From: Neoceratodus forsteri
Lineage: Eukaryota; Chordata; Ceratodontiformes; Ceratodontidae
Length of the DNA stretch: 64,000 nucleotides
Direction of reading: 5' to 3'
Assembly (NCBI GenBank): GCA_016271365.2
Contig: CM028136.1
Span: forward strand, 471,198,001 to 471,262,000
The position numbers were made by a program, and so were the translations under genes. The notes under the pieces were generated by a model. That model made no database searches and was not told the origin of the DNA. It worked only from the letters and a program-made list of their open reading frames with translations. Positions 11,790 to 21,189 of this stretch are shown piece by piece (the stretch's first letter is position 1; the number at the start of each line of letters is the position of its first letter).

Positions 11790-12284
11790 CTGCATATAAT
11801 CTAACATCAGGATGCCCAACCCCGGTGTTGGATGCCCCCTGCAGCTCCTTGTTTTATTAGTAGTTGCCCACATTGGGGGGCCCAATCCCTCTGCCAGTAT
11901 TACAAGGCCCTGCCAGCAGTGTGGGATACTGGGGAGTCCATTCCCAGTGTCCCGAAATCTTTAATTACTTTGATCCTGTAAAAGCAAACAGTCCACCGGT
12001 GTCTTTTTTTTGTTAAACCTAAAAAGAAAATGGTCCCTCATTGTCCCTGCCATCCCCTCCCCATCCCGACCCTCCCACTGAGCACCCATCACCCTCCCAA
12101 CCCCCTTGCCCTATACTTGCCACTGGAGGTCGTAAGGTGTCATCTTTGGTGGACCAAGACACATCTGCAATCTTCAAAGTCGAACCGTGAACTGTGAAAT
12201 CAAGTTAAGAGCCATATAATAAATTTCAGTGGTATGTTGAACTTATGTTTATAACTGCCATTTTTAGGACTGTTTCCAACAAAT
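11785..12284. other. Gene-free spacer
   Basis: No ORF or repeat is recognised. The segment 12040-12130 is C-rich. 12180-12284 grades into the inverted-repeat array that follows. Confidence 0.4.
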
Positions 12285-13020
12285 TTTCAACATGATCTTT
12301 TTGAAACCATACCTCATGAACACTGGCACTGTCATTTCTTTAATCAGGCCCTGACAGTGATTTCATGGTCACTGTGCAAAATCACCTTTTGGGACCAAAT
12401 AATGAAAATTCACCCACAGTGTTCATGAGTTGGGGTCCCAAAAAGGTCATGTTAAAAATTTGGTAAACAATTCCTAAAAATGGCTGAGTTATGAGTGTTT
12501 GTTGAAATTTTTCTATGCATGTGCATAAAGTTTGACTCCAAATTTTCAACACAGCCATTTTTTTACACCACCTCATGGAAACTACAGCTGTCATTTTTTA
12601 CATCCTTTCCAAAACATGTTTTTGCACCTATGCTGCAGAATGGCATTTTGGAATGGATGTGAAAATGTTCACTTATGAGGTTTATGAGGTGGGGTCATAA
12701 GAAGACTATATTGAAAAAATGGGGTCAAAATATGAAACAATGCCAAAGTTATGATCATTTGTTGCAATTTCACTACACCCACTCATAACTTTGAAAATGT
12801 CAAATATTTTGACGCAAGATTTTCAATATATCCTTCTTATTACCCCACTTCATGTATGTCACAGCTGTTATTTTTCAAATACTACTCAAAATGTGTTTTC
12901 ACACCTGTGGCACAGAATAGTATTGCAGTTACACAGAATTACATTTTGGTGGGGATTCAAAAATGTTCTGTACTGCGTATATGAGGTGGGGTAATAAGAT
13001 GGCAATACTGACAATTTGGT
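12285..13020. repeat. Tandem array of three inverted-repeat units
   Basis: Three consecutive units of about 265 bp, each built as a fold-back. Arms pair at 12288-12335 with 12415-12465, at 12536-12590 with 12675-12727, and at 12811-12870 with 12970-13020. Each left arm contains a ttttcaa.at.....tt...acc.cctcatg pattern and each right arm its complement. Inner loops also share blocks (caaaat.tgttttcacac). The short spacers between units contain a gttatga..gtttgttg.aatttt block. No coding capacity. It has the look of an amplified MITE or satellite. Confidence 0.75.
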
Positions 13021-13037
13021 CATTGTTTTTCTAGAAA

Positions 13038-13138
13038 TGGAAGCGCAGAGCCCAGAGGGCCCAATGCTTCCACAGCTACATACATATACACATCTACAGA
13101 GGGATGGGAGTGCAGGGTCCAAAGGACCCTGTGCTCCC
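13038..13138. repeat. Two successive G/C-rich stem-loops
   Basis: Hairpin 1 (13038-13072) pairs tggaagcgcagagcc with ggcccaatgcttcca. Hairpin 2 (13106-13138) pairs gggagtgcagggtcc with ggaccctgtgctccc around aaa. Both resemble the stem at 10552-10587. After hairpin 2 comes aaaataaggatactatt, matched at 51991 (gaataaggatatgatt) before the fold-back at 52031. Confidence 0.75.
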
Positions 13139-13157
13139 ACAGTAAAATAAGGATACT

Positions 13158-13475
13158 ATTATACTATCCGAAAAAGTGAGGAAATAAGTTGCAAAAAACT
13201 TTGTTAATGCTCCAGTTAGGGTCAAAGCTACAAAAGTTGGGAAATGAGGCATTAGAGTTTCACCCATAACATTACACTCACCCTCCCAGAATCTGCAGGA
13301 GAGCAGGAGGGTTTTGGGCTTCAGCCTAACGCCACCCCATTCTCATAAAGTCTACACATCTGACCTTATTTACAGATGGAATGGGGTGAGCATTGGACTT
13401 GAGAAGCCCAAGGCACACTCCACGCCTGATCTCCTGCCTGGTTTGAGAGGGTAGGGTGTTAGGGGTGATATATAT
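13158..13475. mobile_element. Fold-back element, third family member
   Basis: Begins gaggaaataagttgcaaaaa and has the gctccagttagggt block of the family. Arms at about 13247-13350 and 13378-13475 are inverted relative to each other (cacccca ttc / gaatggggtg at the centre). The right end runs into (TA)n(CA)n at 13471. Central sequence (gaggcacac.cca) is shared with 52031-52491. Non-coding. Confidence 0.6.
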
Positions 13476-13689
13476 ATATATACACACACACACAAATAAT
13501 CATATTAAAAACTCAAATGAATAAATAAATAAAGGAATAACAAGGTGGGTGAATAGGGTGATGAAGCTTGATGGTATCAAAGCATTAGTCATATTCTAGG
13601 AAGCATCAGGTGAAGCTTGATGAGCAGCAGTCATACGGGAGGAAGCCTCAGGTGAGCAAATCAGAAGTACTTTTTTATACAATATATAT

Positions 13690-13895
13690 TTTTAGCAACC
13701 TGGTAAGGCCCACTGAGCCCAATACCTGTTTTCAAGGCAACCTGGGAACACTGGGGAGATTAAGTGCCTTGTTCGGGGGTCTCACAGCATGCAAGTGGAG
13801 GTTGGAGGAATCAAACCCAGCTCTGCTGGATGTACCAAGCTCATTCATAGCTCATTACTCCAACCTCTAAACTATACTGCCAGCCTGTGGTAAAT
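13690..13895 (+). repeat. MIR/CORE-SINE-like fragment
   Basis: Contains the order ttaagtgccttgttc...gtctcacagcatgcaagtgg...aatcaaaccc...ctctaaactatactgcc. This follows the MIR consensus theme (taagt.acttgcc..ggtcacacag..., gaaccc, cttaaccactatgctatactgcc). A related copy is at 30255-30452. Old, non-coding, spread by LINE machinery. Confidence 0.6.
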
Positions 13896-15489
13896 TGATT
13901 CTCCTGCCAAGGACTGCACACTATATATAGAGATAGGCATTTGTGTCCTTGAATAAGGTAGGTATAACATGTAATAAGGAGCTAAGTTGAAGTGTGCAAA
14001 GGCAGGTGTTTAAGATTGATGGATATAGGCCCTAGGTGATTGAAATAGTCATAGACATAAGACAGCAATGAAAGTCAGGTTGTAATTAAAAAGGCATCAG
14101 GCTCAGAGGATACTTCTGTTGTAGCCTGGCTGAGTCGATGATGTCCTGTGTGATTTTTGGAAATACAAGAAGTTTACCAAGCTATGGGTGTCAGTAAGTA
14201 AATGGTCCACAGGAAGCAGAGAATTCAGTAAGGCAAAGCAAACACTGTTGGTAGAATGCCGTGAGAAATTAAGTTTGTCCCTGTTATGAAGACTGCAGGA
14301 TCAGCACATTGCAAGATGTGCTATGAGTGTGCATATAAGGGGCAGCATCAGCTGTGCAGAAGCACTGTGGATTGTATTGTAAACTGAGATTTCAAAATCT
14401 GAAAGAAAGGGGAAGGGCTGGGATAGTTGAAGTATAGCACGCTTGACAGTCGGGGGAAATGTTACTTCATGTTTTATCTTGAGCATACAGTGATAAAGTA
14501 AACTCTTTACTTGTAACTCCAGATCCTAAGTCTAGTGAATCTGAATCCTGGCTTTCATAAGTCTTTTCTCAATTCTAATTAGGAACTACTTCCACCTGTA
14601 GCAGGCCTACAAGCTGACTGAGTGGAAGGAGGAAAGTCAAACATAATGACAGAAGTAAGATTCATAAAATACATTCAAATACCTCCTTAGGTATAAAATG
14701 CCAGAGTTTTTCATGAGGGTCTTCACATCAAAGACACAAATGTTTAATTTAGAAGAGGAGAAGGTGTGATGCCATGAATCTGAACTTGCAGTCCTTAGTG
14801 CATTAGCAGGTTGTTCCTGATGGAGTTAACAATAAACTTACCAGTTGGTACTTCAGATTTATGTATTTATTCCTCAGCTCCACAAATGCAAAGTGTTGTT
14901 CTCTTTCTAATAGACAGATGAAGGTCTGTGGGAAAAGGCAGGGTTCACTAGGTGCATAGGTTTCTAGACTAATATTACTGGTGATGCTGGTAAGATGAAG
15001 AAACGAGGACTAAGAATGTTTGAGATGGTAATAGCTTTTCAGAAGAAGGAAATTGCTAAAGAAAGATGAGCCCAGTTTCATGAGCAAGTTCTTTTGGCCA
15101 TGGGACCTGTTTTCAAGTGCAACCTAGGCTAGGCCCACAGTGGCAGAGGAACTGCCCAAGGAGCTGTTGCACTACAACTACTGTGTAACTCCTGGGAATC
15201 TAAGGCTGCTGATGGAATGACACATACAGAATGGCTCCAAACTGGTTTCCGTGGAAATGAATCAGTGAATGAAAGACTGAATGAATGAGTGAATGAAGTG
15301 AATGTTGAATAAGTTCACAGGGTAAGTGCTACCAAGGGGATCTACTAGAACCTATGTCAGTTATGCCATTATGAGGTAGCACAAGTTAACTGAGGCTTAA
15401 GCATAAGAATCATAGGAGCATTACAAGTCAGAAGTGTTAGCCATGAGTGACTTGCCATTTTGCAATGGACTACTGCTTAAAATGTTTCC
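13896..15489. other. Gene-free stretch
   Basis: No gene is supported. 15085-15130 has a short MIR-like remnant (gggacctgttttcaagtgcaacct). A degenerate gaatga-type run occurs at 15258-15306. Nothing else is identified. Confidence 0.4.
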
Positions 15490-15735
15490 TCAAATATTTG
15501 CCTAATGTGGCCTCAGAACAAATCCATGTTTGGACCACTCTCAACAACCTTATGTAGACAATTCCAAGCAGCCACCACTCTCTGGTTTGTCCAGGCTCCT
15601 TGTCTGATATTCTTATACAATTCTCCCCTTAACTGGTAACTGTGGGTCCTGGTATCCCTATTTGCTGTTTTTCTGTCAAAGCCCATGCTCTTCCACAGAT
15701 CGCTGTTTCTGAAGGACTTGTATACCAGACACATA
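15490..15735 (-). mobile_element. Old CR1-clade LINE, 3' coding end (segment 1 of 3)
   Basis: A minus-strand frame of 73 codons reads like the end of a CR1/L2-type ORF2: TRTHSYQLRGELYKNIRQ...WN.LHKVVESG. It stops abruptly at the CR1 3' end that starts at 15736. The preceding part of the same protein is found at 19490-19930, beyond that inserted CR1. This is therefore the 3' piece of an older element split by the insertion. Confidence 0.7.
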
Positions 15736-15839
15736 GAAACATAGACTTTGACAGCAGATAAGGACTGCTTGGCCCATGTAGTCTGCCCATTTCCCTACCT
15801 ACAGGATAGGCTGCAGATCCTAGTTAACCAACAGCCTAT

Positions 15840-18627
15840 TTCTTCCTACCCCCCCCCACAAGAATTGCCTTATGTCTGTCCCATGCATTCTTGAATTCTC
15901 CCTTAGTTTTAGACTCCACTACCTCCTTAGGAAGGCTGTTCCATGCATCCACTACCTCTCTGTGAAAAATGCTTCCTCACATTGCCCCTGAACCACCCCC
16001 CATCTTTAAATTGTGCCCCTTGTTCTTGCACGCCTCTTTTCTGAAAGATGCTACCTCTTGGACTTTGTTGATTCCACTGAGGTACTTAAAAGTTTTTATC
16101 ATGTCCCCCTCTCCCTTCTTTCCTCAAGGGTATACATATTAAGCTCCTTTAGTCTCTCCACGTATGGCTTCTCTTGCAGACCCTGCTCCATTTTAGTTGC
16201 CCTCCTCTGCACTGCCTCTATCCTGTCTATGTCCTTGTGGAGATGGGGTCTTCAGAACTGGACGCAGTACTCCAGATGGGGTCTCACCAACTGTCTATAC
16301 AGAGGGATAACAACTTACTGTTTTTTGCTGGTGATGCCTCTCCTTATGCATCCCAGTATACCCCCAGCCCTCCCTACTGCCTTCTCACATTGCTTGCTAA
16401 CCTTAAGGTCATCTGATATGATTACCCCCAGGTCCCTTTCCTTTTTTGTTGTTGTTACTACCTCCCCCCATTGTGTAATCTTCCCCTGGGTTCCTGTTTC
16501 CCAGGTGCATTATTTTGCACTTCTTTGCATTGAATCCTAACTGCCATACTTCTGACCATTCCTCCAACCTTGCCAAGTCCCTTCTCATCCTTTCCATGCC
16601 TCCTTGTATCAACCCTGTTGCAGATCTTTGTGTCTTCTGCAAAGAGGCATACTTTTCCTTCCAGTCCCTCTGCAATGTCACTTATAAAGACATTAAAAAG
16701 GACTGGACCCAGTACTGAACCCTGCGGTACCTCACTAGTAACCCCTCTTTCTTCAGAGTGGACTCCATTTACAATAACCTTCCGTGTTCTGTTGTCCAGC
16801 TAATGTTTTACCCAGGCTGCCACCCTAGAACCCACTCCCAGGCTGGTTAATTTGACTATTAATCTTTTGTGTGGGACTGTGTCAAATGCCTTGCTAAAGT
16901 CTAGGTAGGCCATGTCCACAGCCCCTCCCTGGTCTACTACTTTGGTCACCCAGTCAAAGAAATCTATTAGATTCGTCTGACATGACCTTCCCACTGCGAA
17001 CCCATGCTGTCTTGGATCCTATGCCCCACTGGCCTCTAGGTACTCAACAATTCTTTCCTTCAGAAGTGACTCCATCACTTTCCCTACCACAGAGGTCAAA
17101 CTGACAGGTCTGTAGTTTCCTGCCTCTGTCTTGGTCCCGCTTTTGTGAAGGGGAATCACATCTGCCTTCCTCCAGTCCTTGGGTACCACACCATCCTCCC
17201 ATGATTTATTAAAAAGAGTAGCCAGTGGTTTTACTAGTTCCCCCCTTAATTCTTTTAGAATTCTGGGGTGAATTCCATCAGGCCCCATTGCTTTGTCCAC
17301 CTTCAGTTTTAGGAGTTCTTGCAGAACTCTTTCTTCTGTGAAAGGACTGGGATCGACCCCCCTATCAAGAGTGCTTCTGTTAATTGGATTAGGCACTTCC
17401 CCCTCCTCTTTTGTGAATACTGAGCAGAAATATTTTATTCAGTATCCCTGCTTTTTCACTGTCCCCCTCTGCCCACCCACCGTTCATTCTATTCAGCCTC
17501 ACTATCCCTCCCTTTGTCTTTCTACGCTCTCTGATGTACCTATAAATGTTTTATCCCCCTTCTTAACTGAGTTGGCTATCTTTTCCTCAGTTTGGGCCTT
17601 TGCTATTCTGACTTTCCTCCCTGCTTCCTTCTGCCTTAACTGGTACAGCCTCTGTCCTGCTCCTTCTGTGTTCCCTTATACTTCCAGAATGCTATCTTTT
17701 TCTTCCTGACTTTCCTAGCCACCTCTTTTGAGAACCATAGTGGCTTTTTCTTTCATTTTGATTTGTTTATTTGCTTCACACAAAGGCTTGTTGCCTCTGT
17801 GATGGCAGTTTTGATGATTCCCATTATTGCTCCACCCCTCCTTCTAGCCTGTTTGCTAGTGCTTTTTTGAGGCACTCTCCCATCTTGCGAAAGTCAACCC
17901 TCCTGAAGTCCAGTACCCTTACTTTTGTATGGCTTGACTCTGTAGCTGAGTTTAACATGAACCACACTGTTTGATGGTCACTTGTTCCCAGATGGCAACC
18001 CACTTCTAGATCTGAGATCCTCTCACTGCACCCATTTGAGAGTACGAGGTCTAAGATTGCTCCCTCATGAGTGGGTTCTTAAACTAGCAGTCTGATGCAT
18101 GCTACCTGTAGGGCATCAAGAATGGCCCTGCTCTTGGATGTGGCTGCAGCAAATGTGCTCCAGTTAACATCTGGCATATTCAGGTCTCCCATCAACAGTA
18201 TCTCCCCTTTCTCTGCCATCCTAAGAATGGCTTCTATCATATCCTTGTCCATTCCCTTCCCCTGACATGGGGGTCTATACACAACCCCTGTGCGGATTGT
18301 GGTGCTCTTTCCAGTCTTCAAGGTGACCCACAGTGCCTCCTCTCCTCCCTGTTTACTCTTTTGTTCAGTTGCTTTTATCCCATCCTTTACATAGAGAGAT
18401 ACTCCTCCCCCTCTTCTCCCCTGCCTGTCTCTCCTGTAGGTTATGCACCCTGGTATGTTAACATCCCAGTCATGGTTCTCTGTGTACCATGTTTCTGTGA
18501 CTGCTACGATATCCAGGCATCCCTCTTCCATCAAGGCCACCAGCTCAGGGAGCTTGCTGCCCAGACTATCGGCATTGGTACTCATTACCCTCCATTTCTT
18601 GATGGCCTTACTCCTTTTTTGCCCCAT
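15840..18627 (-). pseudogene. CR1 ORF2: endonuclease-reverse transcriptase, broken
   Basis: ORF2 starts at ATG 18627. The APE endonuclease (18627-18079 open) shows NADSLGSKLPEL, VTETWYT, GGGVSLYV, VVYRPP and MGDLNMPDVNW; the SDH block lies near 17974-17982 in another frame. RT pieces: DKAMGPDGIHPRIL (17293-17250), NYRPVSLTSVVGK, GRSCQTNL, AYLDFSKAFDTVPHKRL (16994-16800), then FNAKKCKIMHLG (16530). The catalytic box reads FAED (16632-16643): the first aspartate is glutamate, expected to abolish polymerase activity. The family enzyme nicks DNA and primes cDNA synthesis on it in the nucleus. Confidence 0.88.
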
Positions 18628-18645
18628 CTCTGCCTCCCCCCTTGG

Positions 18646-19400
18646 CTAGTTTAAATGCTTGCCAATGAAGCATTTGAACCTATCATCTAGAATCCTGGTT
18701 CCCCTCCTGGACAGAGGTAGCCCATCATGCCAGTATAGGCTCGCATCACTCCAGGTGGACCCCCAGTCCCCAGTGAAGCCAAATCCCTGAGCTCCACACC
18801 AGTGTTTCAACCACTGATTGAATCCCATGATGTGGAACACCCTAGCCTCTCCTACGCCATAGATGGGCAGCACCTCCGAGAAGGTTACCGTGCATGCTAC
18901 TTGTCTAAGGCCCATCCCCAATTCCACAAACTCTTCCTGCACTTCTGTCTAATCCCTTTCTTAGCCAGGTCATTTGTCCCTATGTGGACAATGACATCCA
19001 GCTCCCTCCACTGTGCCGCTGCTCTGGCAATCCTGAGGATTCGCTCCCTGTCCCTCCAAGTCATGGCGCCAGGCAGGCACTTTACCTCCCTCTCCCCTTC
19101 CTCCCCCAGATCTACCTTCCTAACAATGGAGTCCCCCACCAGGAGTTGTTTCCTTCCCCTGTGGGGTCCCATGCCACCCTTCTGTGGGTGTCCTTTGTGG
19201 AGGTTCCCAGCATCCTCCTTGGTCTCCATAGTGGAACCACACTTTGCCAGAATGGCATAGGAATTGTGGCAAGGTACAACTGGAGGGATGCACCTCTGTT
19301 CCACCACCCTCACCCTCCCTGAGCCCACTGTGGTCCAACCACTCCTCTTTCTTGGCAACCTCTGAGGCAATGGCAGTGGCACTGGTGGTCCCTGGATGGA
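18646..19400 (-). pseudogene. CR1 ORF1: SGNH esterase-like protein, broken
   Basis: ORF1 of the CR1 element, in at least two frames. It shows the SGNH-hydrolase blocks known from CR1/L2 ORF1 proteins: VGDSIVRKVD (nucleophile serine in GDS), LPGAMTWRD, VHIGTNDLAKKG (oxyanion/Asn block), and near the C-terminus HDGLPLSRRGTRIL. The last block normally reads DGLHL with the catalytic histidine; here His is Pro, so the triad is broken. ORF1 ends with TTA AAC TAG at 18646-18654, six codons before the in-frame ORF2 ATG. In the family ORF1 may bind RNA or membranes; the role of the esterase is not settled. Confidence 0.85.
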
Positions 19401-19464
19401 AGAGGCAATATAGTCCCATTAGAGAAGTCCAGTCACACAGCAGTCCTTCCTCCTGGTGTCTTCT

Positions 19465-20585
19465 GCCAAGCTACACAGATCCCCCTTAGTCTTCTATTCT
19501 CTAATGAGAAGATACCCAGCTCTTGTAGTCTTTCTCCACAGGGCAAATGAGAAACACCAGAAATATTTTTTGTTGCCCTCCTCTGAACCCCCTCCAGTTA
19601 TGCAACATCACATAAATTATTTGTTACCTAAAACTGAATGCAGTACTCAAGATGGGGCCGAACAGGAGCCCCATATAAAGGCATAATAACATTACTGTTC
19701 TTACTCCAGATGTGCTTAAGAATGCATCTGACCATTCTATTGCCCTTTCTTACCACCTCCCAGGTATGTTCTCCAAAGGTTAGTTTATTTGTTGTAAAAA
19801 TGCAGAGGTCTTTCCCTTTATCAGTGGATTCTAGTTCAATTCCATTTAAGTAATACTTTGCCATATAAGTCCTGCTCCTAAAATGCATCACTCTACATTT
19901 GCCTACATTGAAATACAACTTGCGATCCATATCTCTATTCTCTGTAAGTCCTCATGTAGTCTGATGATAGATGTTTCATTTTCAACTATGCCACCCAGTT
20001 TAGTGTCATCTGCAAATTTGCGGATCCAGCAGTTTGATGAACTGTGCATAGTAGAAGTAAAAATATTGAATAGAGATGGCCCCAGCACAGACCCCTGTGG
20101 GCCCCACACTGGTCACTACTCCCCACTCAGAGCAATATCCTCTAAGGTTTACCCTTTGTTTTCTTTGATCTAGCCAAGACACAATCCATTTTATGATGTT
20201 TGGACTGAAACATAGTTGAATTAGTGCCTCTGTTAATTCTTTATGAGGTACCATATGAAATGCCTTAGCATAATCCAAGTAAATAACATCAATGGGTAAT
20301 CATCTGTTTAATGCCATACTAATAGATTCAAAGAAATGGAAGAGGTTAATTTGGCAAGACCTACTAGCTTTTAAGCCATGCTGTATTATATCCTCAAATC
20401 CCATACTCAGGATATGCTTCTCCATTTCTTCCTTTACAAATTCTTCAAGTATTTTACAGATAATAGACATCAAACTAATTAGTCTAAATTTTTTGACATC
20501 ATATTTCGAGCCTTTCTTGTGTACAGGTGTTATACTGGCCAGTTTTTATTCAGGGATCACTTTACCCTTAGTCAAATAACTTATA
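19465..20585 (-). mobile_element. Old CR1-clade LINE, RT part (segment 2 of 3)
   Basis: Minus-strand RT and C-terminal coding of a divergent CR1-clade LINE. 20278-20006 reads DYAKAFHMVPHKEL (the YLDFSKAFDTVPH block) and ends near the WGPQGSVLGP-like block. 20060-19980 has FADDTKLGG. 19930-19628 has FNVGKCRVMHF, MNGIELESTDK-like and PLYGAPVRPHLEY. It continues 3' at 15735 and 5' at about 24650. Contiguity with the latter is shown by joining HKKGS-type and LLNELAGPISMLF-type blocks across the L2-like insertion. Confidence 0.8.
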
Positions 20586-21189
20586 ATCAATCAATCAATC
20601 AAAATCTTTATTTATCCAGGTGAACACCATTGAGCAAGCTCATTTACAAGATGGACCTGTTACACTTAGTATACAGAGTAAACATGAAATACAGTCAATC
20701 CAATGTACAGTATATACAGATACAAGCAATAGAACAGTGTTGATATACCACAAGCGGTATACCATACTAGACATATAATAAAAAAAATAATTTGGGATAA
20801 GGGACCAGTTCATTAATGTGAAGTCTATGACCTTCGTGTAAAAGGTGAGATGAGATATAGCAGTTAGAAAATATTCAGGTAACTAACATTTACAATTGGG
20901 GGCTGGGTGAAATGAATGTATGGGGGGAGGAGAAAGTCAAGAGGGGGCATCAAAGGGGGGTAAGACTTAAGTTGAGAATGGCATAGGTAGAATAGAAGGG
21001 TAGTGGTTTTAGGGCAGGGGGACCACTGAACAGGCTCGTAGCCAGCAGCCATAGAGCACAAGTGCAGGTAGAAGATAAAGGCGATAAGGGCCACACAATC
21101 CAAAATGTAAAAAAGGGCCCATGGTAACGAGGACAGCCATAGTGTGGAGAATTTTAGTGATGGGAGAAACAATTACAGATTTCTTTGAC

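Larger units (their letters stand above)
15736..19460 (-). mobile_element. CR1-like LINE, about 3.7 kb, ORF1 + ORF2
   Basis: Minus-strand CR1 inserted into an older LINE. The 3' end is at 15736 (acatagaaacatagac..., i.e. TTTCTATG repeats on the minus strand), which is diagnostic of CR1-type tails. Order from the 5' end: ORF1 esterase region (about 19380-18646), one TAG, then ORF2 endonuclease (18627-17970), linker, RT (17400-16400) and C-terminal region (16400-15800). The 5' boundary near 19460 is approximate. Many frameshifts; the RT box is FAED. Confidence 0.88.

Noticed and set aside
12285..13020. CRISPR-like array
   Set aside because: Units are about 265 bp, diverged and palindromic, in a vertebrate genome; no short identical repeats with unique spacers.
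18646..18655. TTTAAAC heptamer just before the CR1 ORF1 stop, in the right phase for -1 ribosomal frameshifting
   Set aside because: The -1 frame hits a stop within about 15 codons and ORF2 lies in the zero frame, so frameshifting would not give a fusion. Readthrough or reinitiation fits better.
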